NCBI GenBank assembly: GCA_023250155.1
Contig: JAHFBG010000001.1
Span: 123,121-187,120 of the forward strand
DNA from: Candidatus Melainabacteria bacterium
GTDB taxonomy: Bacteria; Cyanobacteriota; Vampirovibrionia; 2-02-FULL-35-15
DNA: 64,000 nt
Direction of reading: 5' to 3'
In this document: one piece after another, positions 9,698 through 18,661 of the stretch
Layout: each line of letters starts with the position of its first letter
How positions within the stretch are numbered: the stretch's first letter is position 1
Made by a program: the position numbers and the translations under genes
The notes under the pieces: model-generated
Seen by the model: only the letters and a program-made list of their open reading frames with translations
The model's database searches: none
What the model was told of the DNA's origin: nothing

Positions 9698-9800
9698 TCA
9701 TCTATCTGGAATTAGCACCTTTTTCATTTAGAAAAGGTTGCTGTAGCATCATAGGGCCAGTCCCTCAGCTACTCTGGATAAGCCTGCAACAAGCAGAATC
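9698..9800 (-). promoter_or_regulatory. SAM-I (S-box) riboswitch upstream of metK
   Basis: Read on the minus strand, the leader has the conserved S-box blocks in order: CTTATCCAGAG, GAGGGACTGGCCC, CAGCAACC and AAGGTGCTAATTCCAG. The aptamer ends only about 20 nt before the metK ATG, and the GAGGAGG ribosome-binding site begins within a few nt of the P1 3' strand. No room or T-run exists for a terminator, so control is probably by hiding the ribosome-binding site, unlike the terminator-type SAM-I switches of Bacillus. The exact P1 ends are estimated. Confidence 0.92.
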
Positions 9801-9874
9801 CTTTTAAATATAATACACGAAATACTTATATTTAGAAAGGTTAAATGTGATGAGATATAAGTTAAAATTAAATC

Positions 9875-10312
9875 ATGAAAAAATCAACATTTGACAATGT
9901 CCTTGGCGCTAAACTTATAAATTCAAAAAAAGGCTATTGCAGAATTAAACTTGATGTCAAACCAAAACATCTTAATGCAGGTGGAATTGTACACGGTGGT
10001 GTATTAGCATCTTTATGTGATGTCTCACTAGCAGGTGCTGTAAGCACAGTTATGCAAAAAGGCAAATGGTGTGTTACTGCACAATTAAACGTAGAGTTTT
10101 TATTGCCTGCATTACCAAATCAACCGATTTTTGGGTTTGGGAGGATTACTAAAATGGGCAATACACTTGCTTTTGTAGAAGGTGGGGTAGAAACAAAAGA
10201 TAAAAAACTACTTACAAGAGCTACTGGAATTTGGATTATGAAAAATGTGTCACGAATAGAATTAATAAGTCAAAAAAATAAGAGAAAGAGGTCTATTGAG
10301 GTGTTGGAGTAA
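9875..10312 (+). CDS. PaaI-type hotdog-fold thioesterase
   Basis: A 145-residue single hotdog domain. The motif GGIVHGGVLASLCDVSLAGA is the family's substrate-binding helix region (HGG followed by an acidic residue in the central helix). Such enzymes hydrolyse acyl-CoA, often aryl or medium-chain esters; the substrate cannot be told from the sequence. It is divergent from metK and its last 20 nt overlap the convergent crp-like gene. Confidence 0.85.
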   Translation: MKKSTFDNVLGAKLINSKKGYCRIKLDVKPKHLNAGGIVHGGVLASLCDVSLAGAVSTVMQKGKWCVTAQLNVEFLLPALPNQPIFGFGRITKMGNTLAFVEGGVETKDKKLLTRATGIWIMKNVSRIELISQKNKRKRSIEVLE

Positions 10313-11027
10313 TTATTGGTGCAGCTATCGATTTTTGTTTTATCCAGTCCTCTAATTTTTCTTTGCTTGGAATTAGTATTTGTTTTGATTCTGTAGGTAT
10401 TATTAAATTTAGCTCTCTAAGCTCACTAAAGGCTCTATTGACTGTTTCACGAGGAGAATCTGAAATCTTTCCGATTTCTGTTTGTGTAAGCTTTGGAAGA
10501 AGCAGTCCATCTCTTGTCATCTTCCCATGCTCATTTGCAATAATAATTAGTGTTCTTGCCACACGTGCACTGGCTGGAAGTGAAACACTACTTAGTCTGT
10601 GATTAATGATTCTTAGTCTTCTGCAAAACTCTCTACTTAAAGCTAAATGTACAGAAGGATAATTTTGTAATAGTTCTAGAAAGTCTTTTTGTGAAAAAAC
10701 AAGCACTTCTACTTCTTCACTACCAGCTACTACATCAGCTGATCGTGGCTCTGCATCAACAGCGGACATTTCACCAAAAAAATCTCCTGGTTCTAAGTAA
10801 GCAAGAACTTTTTCTCTCATTGTAGGATCAATTGCTTTTACAATAACATTTCCTTGACTAATAACATAAAAAGAATGCTCTTCATCATCGGTTATTATTA
10901 TTGAGCTCTGTGGTGAATATTGTTTTCTTGTACACATTAGAGCAATTTCTTCAAGCTCAGCAGGACCAAGTTCTTGAAACAAAGATACTTGTGCGATTTT
11001 GTTAATGATAGAAGATGATGTTGTCAT
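10293..11027 (-). CDS. Crp/Fnr family transcriptional regulator
   Basis: An N-terminal cyclic-nucleotide-binding-like barrel (PGDFFGEMSAVDAEPRSADVVA matches the phosphate-binding cassette with Glu and Arg-Ser kept) is followed by a Crp-type helix-turn-helix (LTQTEIGKISDSPRETVNRAFSE, about residues 180-205, key Arg-Glu-Thr). No Fnr-type cysteine cluster is seen, so a cyclic nucleotide or another small ligand is more likely than Fe-S sensing. The start codon overlaps the thyX stop (ATGA), so the two are co-translated. Confidence 0.9.
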   Translation of the reverse strand: MTTSSSIINKIAQVSLFQELGPAELEEIALMCTRKQYSPQSSIIITDDEEHSFYVISQGNVIVKAIDPTMREKVLAYLEPGDFFGEMSAVDAEPRSADVVAGSEEVEVLVFSQKDFLELLQNYPSVHLALSREFCRRLRIINHRLSSVSLPASARVARTLIIIANEHGKMTRDGLLLPKLTQTEIGKISDSPRETVNRAFSELRELNLIIPTESKQILIPSKEKLEDWIKQKSIAAPIITPTPQ

Positions 11028-11770
11028 TTAGATTGAGCTTCTTCCTTTTTTTTCTTTTTTTCAAATGCAGGTTTTAACCAAGATTCGGCTTGAATTGCAA
11101 GTTTTACCATTTCACTACAGACAATTTGAGTTTCACCTTGTGGTCGGCCAGTGTCTCCTTGAACACGAACATTGTTTAAGTGTATTAAAGCTGCAAGTGA
11201 TATTGAACAAACCATTCTGGTTGAAATAGCAGAAGGCAAAACATATCTTGCAAGTTCTGCTGATTCTCTTTTACCCAATCCGCTTAATCTATATTCCTTA
11301 TATAGAGACATATATTGCGAATAAGCATTCTCCATCAAGCTTTTAAAAGTATTATCATCTACGCTTTCTGGCTGAATATATCTAAATCCTGTTTCATAAG
11401 GTACATATCTTTGTGACTCTTGATCAATAGTTACGCCCACTTGATGTCTTACAATCTGGTGGCTTACTACACGAGAACACACAATTACATAGCTAAAATT
11501 AGGATGACTATAGGTAGTCCTATGCCCCCTATCTATTAGTCCCATTACTAAGCCTGTTCTTTTTTCATCGGGGGTTTCATTCCACTCTTGTTCCAATTCA
11601 ACCATGCTCTTTGTGGAATAACATACTCTAGCTGCTCGCCAGATCAAATACTTCATATTTTCTGTATATTGGATTAATTCAACTGATGGAGCAATAGGCT
11701 CAATGATTCTATTTGCTATATTTTGATTTATTTCTTTTTCTACTTCTTCTTTTGATTTTTTTATAGCCAT
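11024..11770 (-). CDS. thyX: Flavin-dependent thymidylate synthase
   Basis: ThyX methylates dUMP to dTMP using methylenetetrahydrofolate and FAD/NADPH. The key loop reads VRHQVGVTIDQESQRY near residue 108: the usual RHR...ESxRY motif with the third residue Gln instead of Arg. A second RTTYSHPNF block and the C-terminal EMVKLAIQAESWLKP also fit. At 248 residues the length is normal. It is the first gene of a pair with the Crp-like regulator (4-nt overlap). Confidence 0.92.
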   Translation of the reverse strand: MAIKKSKEEVEKEINQNIANRIIEPIAPSVELIQYTENMKYLIWRAARVCYSTKSMVELEQEWNETPDEKRTGLVMGLIDRGHRTTYSHPNFSYVIVCSRVVSHQIVRHQVGVTIDQESQRYVPYETGFRYIQPESVDDNTFKSLMENAYSQYMSLYKEYRLSGLGKRESAELARYVLPSAISTRMVCSISLAALIHLNNVRVQGDTGRPQGETQIVCSEMVKLAIQAESWLKPAFEKKKKKEEAQSK

Positions 11771-11771
11771 A

Positions 11772-11836
11772 TTTTATATTATAGCGTATAGCGTTTAGCA
11801 TAGAGCAGATAGTAGAATATAGCGTTAGAATTATAG
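11772..11836. repeat. Degenerate heptamer tract (TAGCGTT family)
   Basis: The thyX-fabG intergenic space consists almost entirely of 7-nt steps: TAGCGTA, TAGCGTT, TAGCATA, GAGCAGA, TAGTAGA, then ATAGCG. Related tracts are at 15429-15523 and 49259-49376. Confidence 0.75.
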
Positions 11837-11840
11837 TTAT

Positions 11841-12665
11841 ATGTCAAATTTATTAAAAAATAAAGTAGCCGTAATTACAGGTGCTGGTCGTGGCATAGGC
11901 CAAACAACTGCATTTTTATTTGCAAAAGAAGGAGCAAAACTTATCCTTAGCGATATAGATAAAGAGCCTTTAGATGAAACAGTTTCAAAAATAAACTCAA
12001 GTGGAGGAAATGCTATTGGAGTTGTTTGTGATGTTACAAAAAAAGATGACTGTGAAAAGGTAATGAAGTCTGCTAGCAATGATTTTGGCACCAGTTCAAT
12101 TGATGTATTAGCTAATATTGCAGGTATTACACATGACAAAATGATTCACAAAATGACATTAGAAGATTGGAATTTTATTATAGGAATAAATCTTACTGGG
12201 ACTTTTAATTGTATTCAAGCAGCAGAACCATTTATGAGACAAGCTGCAAAAGAAGAGGAAGATAAAACTGGCAAAATTAAAACCCGTTCTATTATTAATA
12301 TCTCATCTATTTCAGCAATGGGAAATGTTGGTCAGGCTAACTATGCAGCAAGTAAAGCAGGAATAATAGGACTAACAAAAACTGTTGCAAAAGAATGGGC
12401 AAGATTTAATATCACTTGTAATGCAGTAGCACCAGGATATATAGAAACAAGGCTAACTCAAGTCAGAAAAGAAGGAGAAGATTTTGGTCTTCCAGAAAAA
12501 CAAAGACAAATGGTTTCTACTATGATAAAAGAAACTGGCTTAAATAGAGAGCTTGGTCAGCCTGAAGATATTGCTAAAGTGATTTTATTTTTTGCATCTG
12601 ATCTATCCAGTTATGTTACAGGACAGGTTCTAACTGTAGCTGGTGGAATGATGGGGACTATTTAA
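11841..12665 (+). CDS. fabG: 3-oxoacyl-ACP reductase-like short-chain dehydrogenase
   Basis: A classical short-chain dehydrogenase: cofactor loop TGAGRGIG near residue 14, an acidic residue after the second strand (LSDID), NIAG, catalytic Ser in NISSISAMG and the YAASK pair. The C-terminal VTGQVLTVAGGM resembles FabG. It probably reduces 3-oxoacyl-ACP with NADPH in fatty-acid synthesis, but other substrates are possible. At 274 residues it is about 25 longer than typical FabG, with a charged insertion (AAKEEEDKTGKIKTRS) before the catalytic Ser. Its last 4 nt overlap the convergent gene. Confidence 0.82.
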   Translation: MSNLLKNKVAVITGAGRGIGQTTAFLFAKEGAKLILSDIDKEPLDETVSKINSSGGNAIGVVCDVTKKDDCEKVMKSASNDFGTSSIDVLANIAGITHDKMIHKMTLEDWNFIIGINLTGTFNCIQAAEPFMRQAAKEEEDKTGKIKTRSIINISSISAMGNVGQANYAASKAGIIGLTKTVAKEWARFNITCNAVAPGYIETRLTQVRKEGEDFGLPEKQRQMVSTMIKETGLNRELGQPEDIAKVILFFASDLSSYVTGQVLTVAGGMMGTI

Positions 12666-15424
12666 AAAAGATCTATTAGCTCTTCCTCTGCTGTTTTTTT
12701 GCTTGGTTGTGAAGGAAATGCTCCTGCCTTTTTCTTAATCTCTTGCTCAAACAGTGATGTAGTTTCTTCTTTGCTTATAGCTTCAACAGCAGCTTCTTCA
12801 GGTGGCAATTCCTGAACTGTTTGCCCGTCTTCTATTTTTACTTCTTTTTGTTGTGTTTGCGTAACAGAACTTGCACCTAGTTTCTGAGTCAATTCAGGAC
12901 TGTTTTGAACATACTTACTTAAGTCTATAGGGGTATTTGTAATCATTACTGTACCTGGTCTTGTAGTAAATGGAGTATACAAAAGTGTTTGTTTAATTGA
13001 AGCAGGATTATATATTATTTTTCCTATTGAATTGCTTGATATTTGAACTTGTCCAGTAGAATCATTGTCTACTATTACTGCACCATTGATAGTTACATTA
13101 CCACTGATTTTTAAATTGCCATGTATATAAAGTATTCCTGAAAAATCTACAGGGCTTTTACTATCTCCTGATATTTCTACATCTCCAGCAGGCTGTCCCT
13201 GATTATCACCTCGTGTATCTATTATTAATAGTCCCTTTCCAGCCAATGTGTTTGCCTGGTCATATACAGGAGTACCCTCTACATAGGTTAGTCCCATATA
13301 CCCTACTGGAAGATCATATTTATCTTTTGGTATTGTTGCATCATTTGTATATAAATCAGCAAGCTCAGCAAATTGATCTAAATTTGACATAAAAATATTT
13401 CTAAATTTTGCACTACTAGGAGCTGCTATTGAAAAGCCTTGAGGAATTGTAAATTTCTCCTGATCTTCCTGAGAAACCAGTTCATTGGAAATGATTGGGG
13501 GAATAAACTGGGTTACTATATCCCCTTCATAATGAAAATCCATTAGTCCTGGAGAAACAAGATCAATAGTATTTTTACCTACATCATGAATTGTTGCATA
13601 ATCCAAATCACTAAACCGATCACTTCCATCCTTTACTACAGCTATTAGGTTTAAAGGAGCAAAGCCAAGTTCAATAGGAGATTTAGGAATATTAATTTGT
13701 TCTTCTGGTCTAGCTTGATCTCCACCAACAGCCATTTCCAATGGTATTTCTGGCTCTTCTTTTGGACCCTCAACCTTTAAATTTATATTTGAAATATAAG
13801 TGGGTTCTACCAGCTTAGTCATAGCATTTGTAAGCCCAACTATCTGATAACTTCCTCCTTCAAATGTTATATTTCCATTTGAAACCAAAGCTGCATGAAC
13901 ATTAGGGATTTGTCTTTCAACAACTTCACTTATTGTCTTTGTGATTTTACCTACCATAGCAGTAGTTTCTAATAGCCAGCTTGTTTCTAAATCTACATTA
14001 GCAAAAACACTAAGCTTGCCTTTTTCAGTAGGTTCTTCTTCCTCTTTGGTATTTGTATCATCATCTCCAGTATCATCCAAATCATCAACATCATCTTTAC
14101 TAGTATTATCCTGCGTTTGATTTAAGGTATCATTTTGATCAATTAATGGAAGCAGATTTTCTACTGTTCTTATATCTAGCAAAGTCAAACTAGATGAAAC
14201 AATAGCTGTACTGGCTGATGTAATCTCTTCTTTATCTGGAGGGAGTATATTAAACAACCATGAATTAGATAGACCTCCTTCTGTTGCAACAATAAGTGTA
14301 TGGATACCTGGTTCAATATTTCTACCAATATCTAATGTAACTGTGATTTCTTTATTGCTTAATCCTTCACTGTTTACCTTAGGGACTAAACCTACTACAT
14401 CTGGAATTACTACTGGCTGACTTTTGTTTTGATATAACTCATTTCCATAAATCATAATTACTACTTTTTTTTGTCCTGCATTTATCTCCATCAGTGGATT
14501 GCCATCTGCTGTTTTAACTTCCTGAATGACTGGTGAAGGACTTTTATCATAAGTAGGAATAATATAAAACTCAGCCTGAGCACTATCCCAATAAAGACGA
14601 GCTATTCCAGGCATCATATCAGGACTTACAAAATATTCTACAGTCGGTCCGCCTTTGATATCTTCTATATAAATATCCTTGTTATTAAAATGACTTTTTT
14701 GATTTAATGTTAAGTTATCTCCGAGCAACACAAAAGAAGCTCTTGAGTTTGCTTCACTATGATTTGGTGAAAGTGATTTTATTTGTGGTGCAGGCAGTTT
14801 GGGGCGATATGGGGGTTTTTCTTCTACTATATCTTTTAGTTTTAAATCGATTTTTTCATCTTTAAATATTACAATTTTTGTACCTACAGTTAAATTAGTC
14901 CCTCGAGGAATATCAATTGAGCCTATCATTGCAACATTAGCCTCTGCTTTAGGTGGCTCCACTTCAGTTGGTGTACCTTCCTGAGTAGTAGTGCTAGATT
15001 CTTGTTCTTTTTGAGATGGTGGTTCTCTAAATGTAATAAATCGTGATATTTTTAATATTTCATCAGCATAATATTCATCAAAATCTTCTACACTTTCATC
15101 AAAATCTTCTTCTACAATATCTTCATCCTCCTCTTCCTCATCTTCAGAAGAACCTTCTTTTTCTTCAGCACTTTTTATTTTTTTTTCTTGTTGAGGAGAT
15201 TGTTTAATTTTAGATTTGGTATTTAATCGTGCTTTTATTTTTTCATTTATACCCTCTACAATTGCAATGGCTTGCATAGAATGCAGACTGCTTTGCATCT
15301 GAGAAAGGTTTACTGAGACAAATAAATAAGATACACCAACAAGAGCAGAAAAAATAAAGGTAAGAATTAGTGCAAATGGTAGAGTGAAGCCGTAATTGTT
15401 TCGTGAAAGTGACTTGTTTAGCAT
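12662..15424 (-). CDS. PilX-like pilus-associated surface protein
   Basis: The 920-residue protein starts like a type IV pilin-like or PilX protein: GFTLPFALILTFIF followed by a hydrophobic stretch (about residues 12-35), but with no Glu at position 5 of the mature form. Then come a very acidic linker (about 85-115), IPT/TIG-like beta segments (about 210-400), a second acidic linker and a C-terminal part with bactofilin-like strands (SGILYIHGNLKISGNVTING). It lies at the end of a minus-strand run with a secretin. Probably a minor-pilin or adhesin component; the exact role is unknown. Confidence 0.6.
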   Translation of the reverse strand: MLNKSLSRNNYGFTLPFALILTFIFSALVGVSYLFVSVNLSQMQSSLHSMQAIAIVEGINEKIKARLNTKSKIKQSPQQEKKIKSAEEKEGSSEDEEEEDEDIVEEDFDESVEDFDEYYADEILKISRFITFREPPSQKEQESSTTTQEGTPTEVEPPKAEANVAMIGSIDIPRGTNLTVGTKIVIFKDEKIDLKLKDIVEEKPPYRPKLPAPQIKSLSPNHSEANSRASFVLLGDNLTLNQKSHFNNKDIYIEDIKGGPTVEYFVSPDMMPGIARLYWDSAQAEFYIIPTYDKSPSPVIQEVKTADGNPLMEINAGQKKVVIMIYGNELYQNKSQPVVIPDVVGLVPKVNSEGLSNKEITVTLDIGRNIEPGIHTLIVATEGGLSNSWLFNILPPDKEEITSASTAIVSSSLTLLDIRTVENLLPLIDQNDTLNQTQDNTSKDDVDDLDDTGDDDTNTKEEEEPTEKGKLSVFANVDLETSWLLETTAMVGKITKTISEVVERQIPNVHAALVSNGNITFEGGSYQIVGLTNAMTKLVEPTYISNINLKVEGPKEEPEIPLEMAVGGDQARPEEQINIPKSPIELGFAPLNLIAVVKDGSDRFSDLDYATIHDVGKNTIDLVSPGLMDFHYEGDIVTQFIPPIISNELVSQEDQEKFTIPQGFSIAAPSSAKFRNIFMSNLDQFAELADLYTNDATIPKDKYDLPVGYMGLTYVEGTPVYDQANTLAGKGLLIIDTRGDNQGQPAGDVEISGDSKSPVDFSGILYIHGNLKISGNVTINGAVIVDNDSTGQVQISSNSIGKIIYNPASIKQTLLYTPFTTRPGTVMITNTPIDLSKYVQNSPELTQKLGASSVTQTQQKEVKIEDGQTVQELPPEEAAVEAISKEETTSLFEQEIKKKAGAFPSQPSKKTAEEELIDLF

Positions 15425-15428
15425 AAAT

Positions 15429-15523
15429 TAGCGTATAGCGTTTAGTTAGGACAGAGAAAAAGATTTAAGTTCTTAGTTCTACTATACGCTAAACGCTATG
15501 TTCTATTCTACTATACGCTATAT
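15429..15523. repeat. Heptamer tract forming an inverted repeat (TAGCGTA/TACGCTA)
   Basis: TAGCGTATAGCGTTTAG at the left is answered by CTATACGCTAAACGCTA and then ACTATACGCTATAT at the right. The inner words (TTAGTTAGGACA, AAGTTCTTAGTTCTACTATACG) recur almost unchanged at 49272-49376. It fills the space between the PilX-like gene and its upstream neighbour. Confidence 0.8.
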
Positions 15524-15536
15524 GCAACACTAGTTC

Positions 15537-16796
15537 CTATAGAGGATTTCTCCACTGTGTACCATCTTCAAAAATCACTTTAGCAACTTTAACTCTATAG
15601 AACTCACCTTCTCTTTTTGAATCTATTTCATTATACTCAACTGTTCTAAGTTCATAAGGTGTAATTGGCTTTGAAACTTTTGTTTCTTTTTGCATGGTTT
15701 GTGTTTCTGAAAATGGAATCTTTCTTTCCCACACTAAAAGAATAGAATTAATGATTTTTGGTGTTTGATTTTCTAATTTTACTTTAAACTTAAACTCTAC
15801 ATTTTTAATCCCAAGAAACATAGTTCTACCATCGTCAACTCTAGCATCAACTATATATAAAGGATCATTCTCACTTCCAATTACTTCAATTGACTTACCA
15901 ATTTTTTTCGTTTTCATAATTTGCCTGTTTCTTTTATGTATTGTAGACCTAGCTATATGAGCATTTTTTGTTTTTTCTTCAGTAGCCTGATCGGCAATAT
16001 TTTTTTCTATGGCTTTTTCAGTCAAGTCTTTTTGTTTCTGTTCATTTTGCTCATTTTTTTGTTTTTCTTTTATGTCATTTAACTCTTTAAGATGTTTTTC
16101 TTGTATCTCACTCTTTTCTTTCTTTTCTGCTTCAAGTGCTTCCTTTTCTTCTTGTTTAGTTCTTTCTAACAATTCAATATTTTCTTTTTTTGTTTTTTCC
16201 AACAAATCTATTTTTTCTTTTCTGATTCTATCTTCTCGTTCTTTCTTTTCATTGTTTATTTTTTCTAATAAATCTTTTTCTTCTTTTCTTTGCTTTTCTC
16301 TCAATTCATAATATTCATTTTTAGGTTTTTCAATAACTTCTTCTGTGTTTTTTTCTTTTTTTCTAAACAAAAAGAATCCTTTTTTCTTTTTTTCTTCCTT
16401 TACTTCATCATTGACTACGTGTTGTGGTTCAACTGCTGGAGACACTGATTCAATAGGCAATTGAGGTTCTTCTATTTGAGGGCTCTCTTGTTGGGTAGGT
16501 GTTTCTGGTACAGGCTTAGCTTCTTCTTTTGGCTCTTGAACAAATTCTTCTTGTGGACTTGCCTGAACTGGAGCTTGTATATTAGAATCAACATCTTGAG
16601 CTTCCTGAGCTGGCTGTTCTTCTTCTTGTATAACTGCTTGGGGTTCTTCCTGACTAGTCTCCTCTTGTGGGGGTTCTGCAACTTCTTCACTAGGTAGCGC
16701 AACATCATCTTCTGCAAGAACTTTTATTAAAGTAATCTGCGTCCCATTAATTACACTTAAAGTTATTAATACTAAAAAAAGATTTTTTATTTTCAT
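15537..16796 (-). CDS. Secreted coiled-coil protein of unknown function
   Basis: The N-terminus is a signal peptide (MKIKNLFLVLITLSVINGTQ). Residues about 30-125 are Pro/Glu/Gln-rich, residues about 140-280 are a strongly charged Lys/Glu coiled coil, and the last 110 residues form a separate beta-rich domain (VKLENQTPKIINSILLVWER, ending FEDGTQWRNPL), which looks like a small extracytoplasmic domain of the FxLYD kind. The gene sits between a secretin and a PilX-like gene on the same strand, which suggests an envelope or pilus-assembly role. No catalytic motif is seen. Confidence 0.6.
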   Translation of the reverse strand: MKIKNLFLVLITLSVINGTQITLIKVLAEDDVALPSEEVAEPPQEETSQEEPQAVIQEEEQPAQEAQDVDSNIQAPVQASPQEEFVQEPKEEAKPVPETPTQQESPQIEEPQLPIESVSPAVEPQHVVNDEVKEEKKKKGFFLFRKKEKNTEEVIEKPKNEYYELREKQRKEEKDLLEKINNEKKEREDRIRKEKIDLLEKTKKENIELLERTKQEEKEALEAEKKEKSEIQEKHLKELNDIKEKQKNEQNEQKQKDLTEKAIEKNIADQATEEKTKNAHIARSTIHKRNRQIMKTKKIGKSIEVIGSENDPLYIVDARVDDGRTMFLGIKNVEFKFKVKLENQTPKIINSILLVWERKIPFSETQTMQKETKVSKPITPYELRTVEYNEIDSKREGEFYRVKVAKVIFEDGTQWRNPL

Positions 16797-16814
16797 AATT
16801 CTTATTTACCCATT

Positions 16815-18533
16815 TTATCCACTTGGTATTACTTCACTTGCTGGCTTAGGCTTTTTTACTGTTACATCTTCTTCAGGTATATTTCTTATTGTAGGTGTTA
16901 TAAGAACAATAAGTTCACTTTGATTTTTTTGCTTATTTTTATTACTTACAATATTTCCAATAATGGGCAATTTTGTTAAAAACGGTAATCCTACCCTATC
17001 TAAAGAATTGTTATCAATAATTAAACCGCCAATAGCAACTGTTTCACCATCACGAACCTGAACATCTGCATTAATTCTTCTTCTTGTTGTTGTTGCTGGA
17101 ACCTTTACACCATTTGAATCTGTCACCCCTGTATTATCTGAAACTTCAATTTGTACCTTTGCTGTAATTAAACCTCCAGAACCAACAATAGGTGTAATGC
17201 TAAGTGCAGTTCCTGCTGTAATTCTTTGTAGTTGCTGTGTTTGAACTGCAATGGTTGCTCCACCGGTATTTTGTGCTGCTCCTAAAACTAGGTTTGTATC
17301 AGTATCAATGTTTATCATTGCTGTTCTTCCAGATAAAGAAACAAGTTTAGGATAGGCGCGTATTTGTGCAAGCCCTACAGATTCTAAGTACGTAAGTTGA
17401 TTGTTGAATATCCGCCAAGAATCTTTGTTTAAATTAAGCTTAAGTCCTTTATTTGTTATCATGTCAGAGGTACCAACAAAAGTTCCAAGTCTTCCTACAG
17501 CAAATCCAGAGTCATTGAAAATCATAAAATCCAACATAGCTCTTTTTTGCACTTCAATTAGTTTGAGTTCTAGCTCTACCTGTGGAAGGGGTTTGTCAAT
17601 TTTTTCTAGAAACTCTTCTATCCTTTGTAAATCATTTGGTGAGCCATCTGCGATGATTGAATTTTGATCGTTACTTATCCTAACATTTGCTCTTACTTCT
17701 GTAGGCAATAGGGCTTGAACATCCATGGCTTCAAGATTCATTAAAGTAAACATTTTACTTTCTTGGCCTACGGTAAAGTTCTTGTTTAGCCTGTTATAGA
17801 TTATATATGTCTCATTGCCATCACCTGCTGTTGTATAGTCAAAGGAGGTTCCACTTAAAACAAGCTCGAGTGCATCTTCTAAATTAACTTCTCTAACCCG
17901 TATACTAACTCTCTCCGTAGGAGTTGCAGTAAGCACTATGTCAATCCCATACTTATTTGCTAGGTCTTTCAGTAGAGTTGCCAAGTCCTGATTATCATAT
18001 GATATATCTGCTTTTCTTTCTAACAATGGAAGATCTTTATCTACAGAACTTGCACCTAGACCAAAGATCATTATGGGATTTGCACTGCCACTTTTTATTA
18101 CTGTATAACTATTCCCTGTAGTAGTATAGTTAACCATTGCAGCATCAATAAGGCTGAAAAAAGCTTCCTCAAAGCTTTGATCTTGAATTTCTACTACTGC
18201 AATAGTTTCATCATCTCTAATATCACTGCCTACAGAAATACTGGTACCACTTATTCTTGCAAGAGTGGCAAATACATCTTTAACGGGAATATTTCTTGCA
18301 GAAAAGGTTATTAATTCTTCTTTTTTTTCCTTAGACTTGCTTTTTACTTTAGATTTAGAGTCTGGTGTTTTCTTTTTTGCTCCTAAAATATCTTTAGTTA
18401 ACTCTCCTTCTATAGATGGTTCTACTTTGTTATCAAATTCTTCAGCTTTATAGTAAGACAAAAATAATGAGAACAATAATATAAATGCAAAAAAACTGCA
18501 AGAAATTAAATTAAAATTTGTTATCTTTTTCAT
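16815..18533 (-). CDS. pilQ: Type IV pilus / type II secretion secretin (PilQ/GspD family)
   Basis: An N-terminal membrane segment (residues about 10-28) is followed by two STN-like N domains (ITFSARNIPVKDVFATLARI; LATLLKDLANKYGIDIVL) and a C-terminal secretin domain (GLAQIRAYPKLVSLSGRTA; VRDGETVAIGGLIIDNN; LTKLPIIGNIVSNKN; SELIVLITPTI). Secretins form the outer-membrane ring through which pili or exoproteins pass, so the cell should have two membranes. The usual pilMNOP genes are not next to it. At 572 residues it is compact for PilQ. Confidence 0.88.
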   Translation of the reverse strand: MKKITNFNLISCSFFAFILLFSLFLSYYKAEEFDNKVEPSIEGELTKDILGAKKKTPDSKSKVKSKSKEKKEELITFSARNIPVKDVFATLARISGTSISVGSDIRDDETIAVVEIQDQSFEEAFFSLIDAAMVNYTTTGNSYTVIKSGSANPIMIFGLGASSVDKDLPLLERKADISYDNQDLATLLKDLANKYGIDIVLTATPTERVSIRVREVNLEDALELVLSGTSFDYTTAGDGNETYIIYNRLNKNFTVGQESKMFTLMNLEAMDVQALLPTEVRANVRISNDQNSIIADGSPNDLQRIEEFLEKIDKPLPQVELELKLIEVQKRAMLDFMIFNDSGFAVGRLGTFVGTSDMITNKGLKLNLNKDSWRIFNNQLTYLESVGLAQIRAYPKLVSLSGRTAMINIDTDTNLVLGAAQNTGGATIAVQTQQLQRITAGTALSITPIVGSGGLITAKVQIEVSDNTGVTDSNGVKVPATTTRRRINADVQVRDGETVAIGGLIIDNNSLDRVGLPFLTKLPIIGNIVSNKNKQKNQSELIVLITPTIRNIPEEDVTVKKPKPASEVIPSG

Positions 18534-18661
18534 CTATGTGTTAATTATGTTAAACACAAAGATAGACAACTCAATGGACTCAAGGTTCCGGAATTTAGAA
18601 TAAGCATATAACAGTAATAGTTATCTTTAGCGATTATCTACATCAATAATAAGTATATTAA

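Noticed and set aside
11772..11836. Insertion sequence or transposon remnant
   Set aside because: No transposase coding and no clear target duplication are seen; the tract is explained by heptamer steps.
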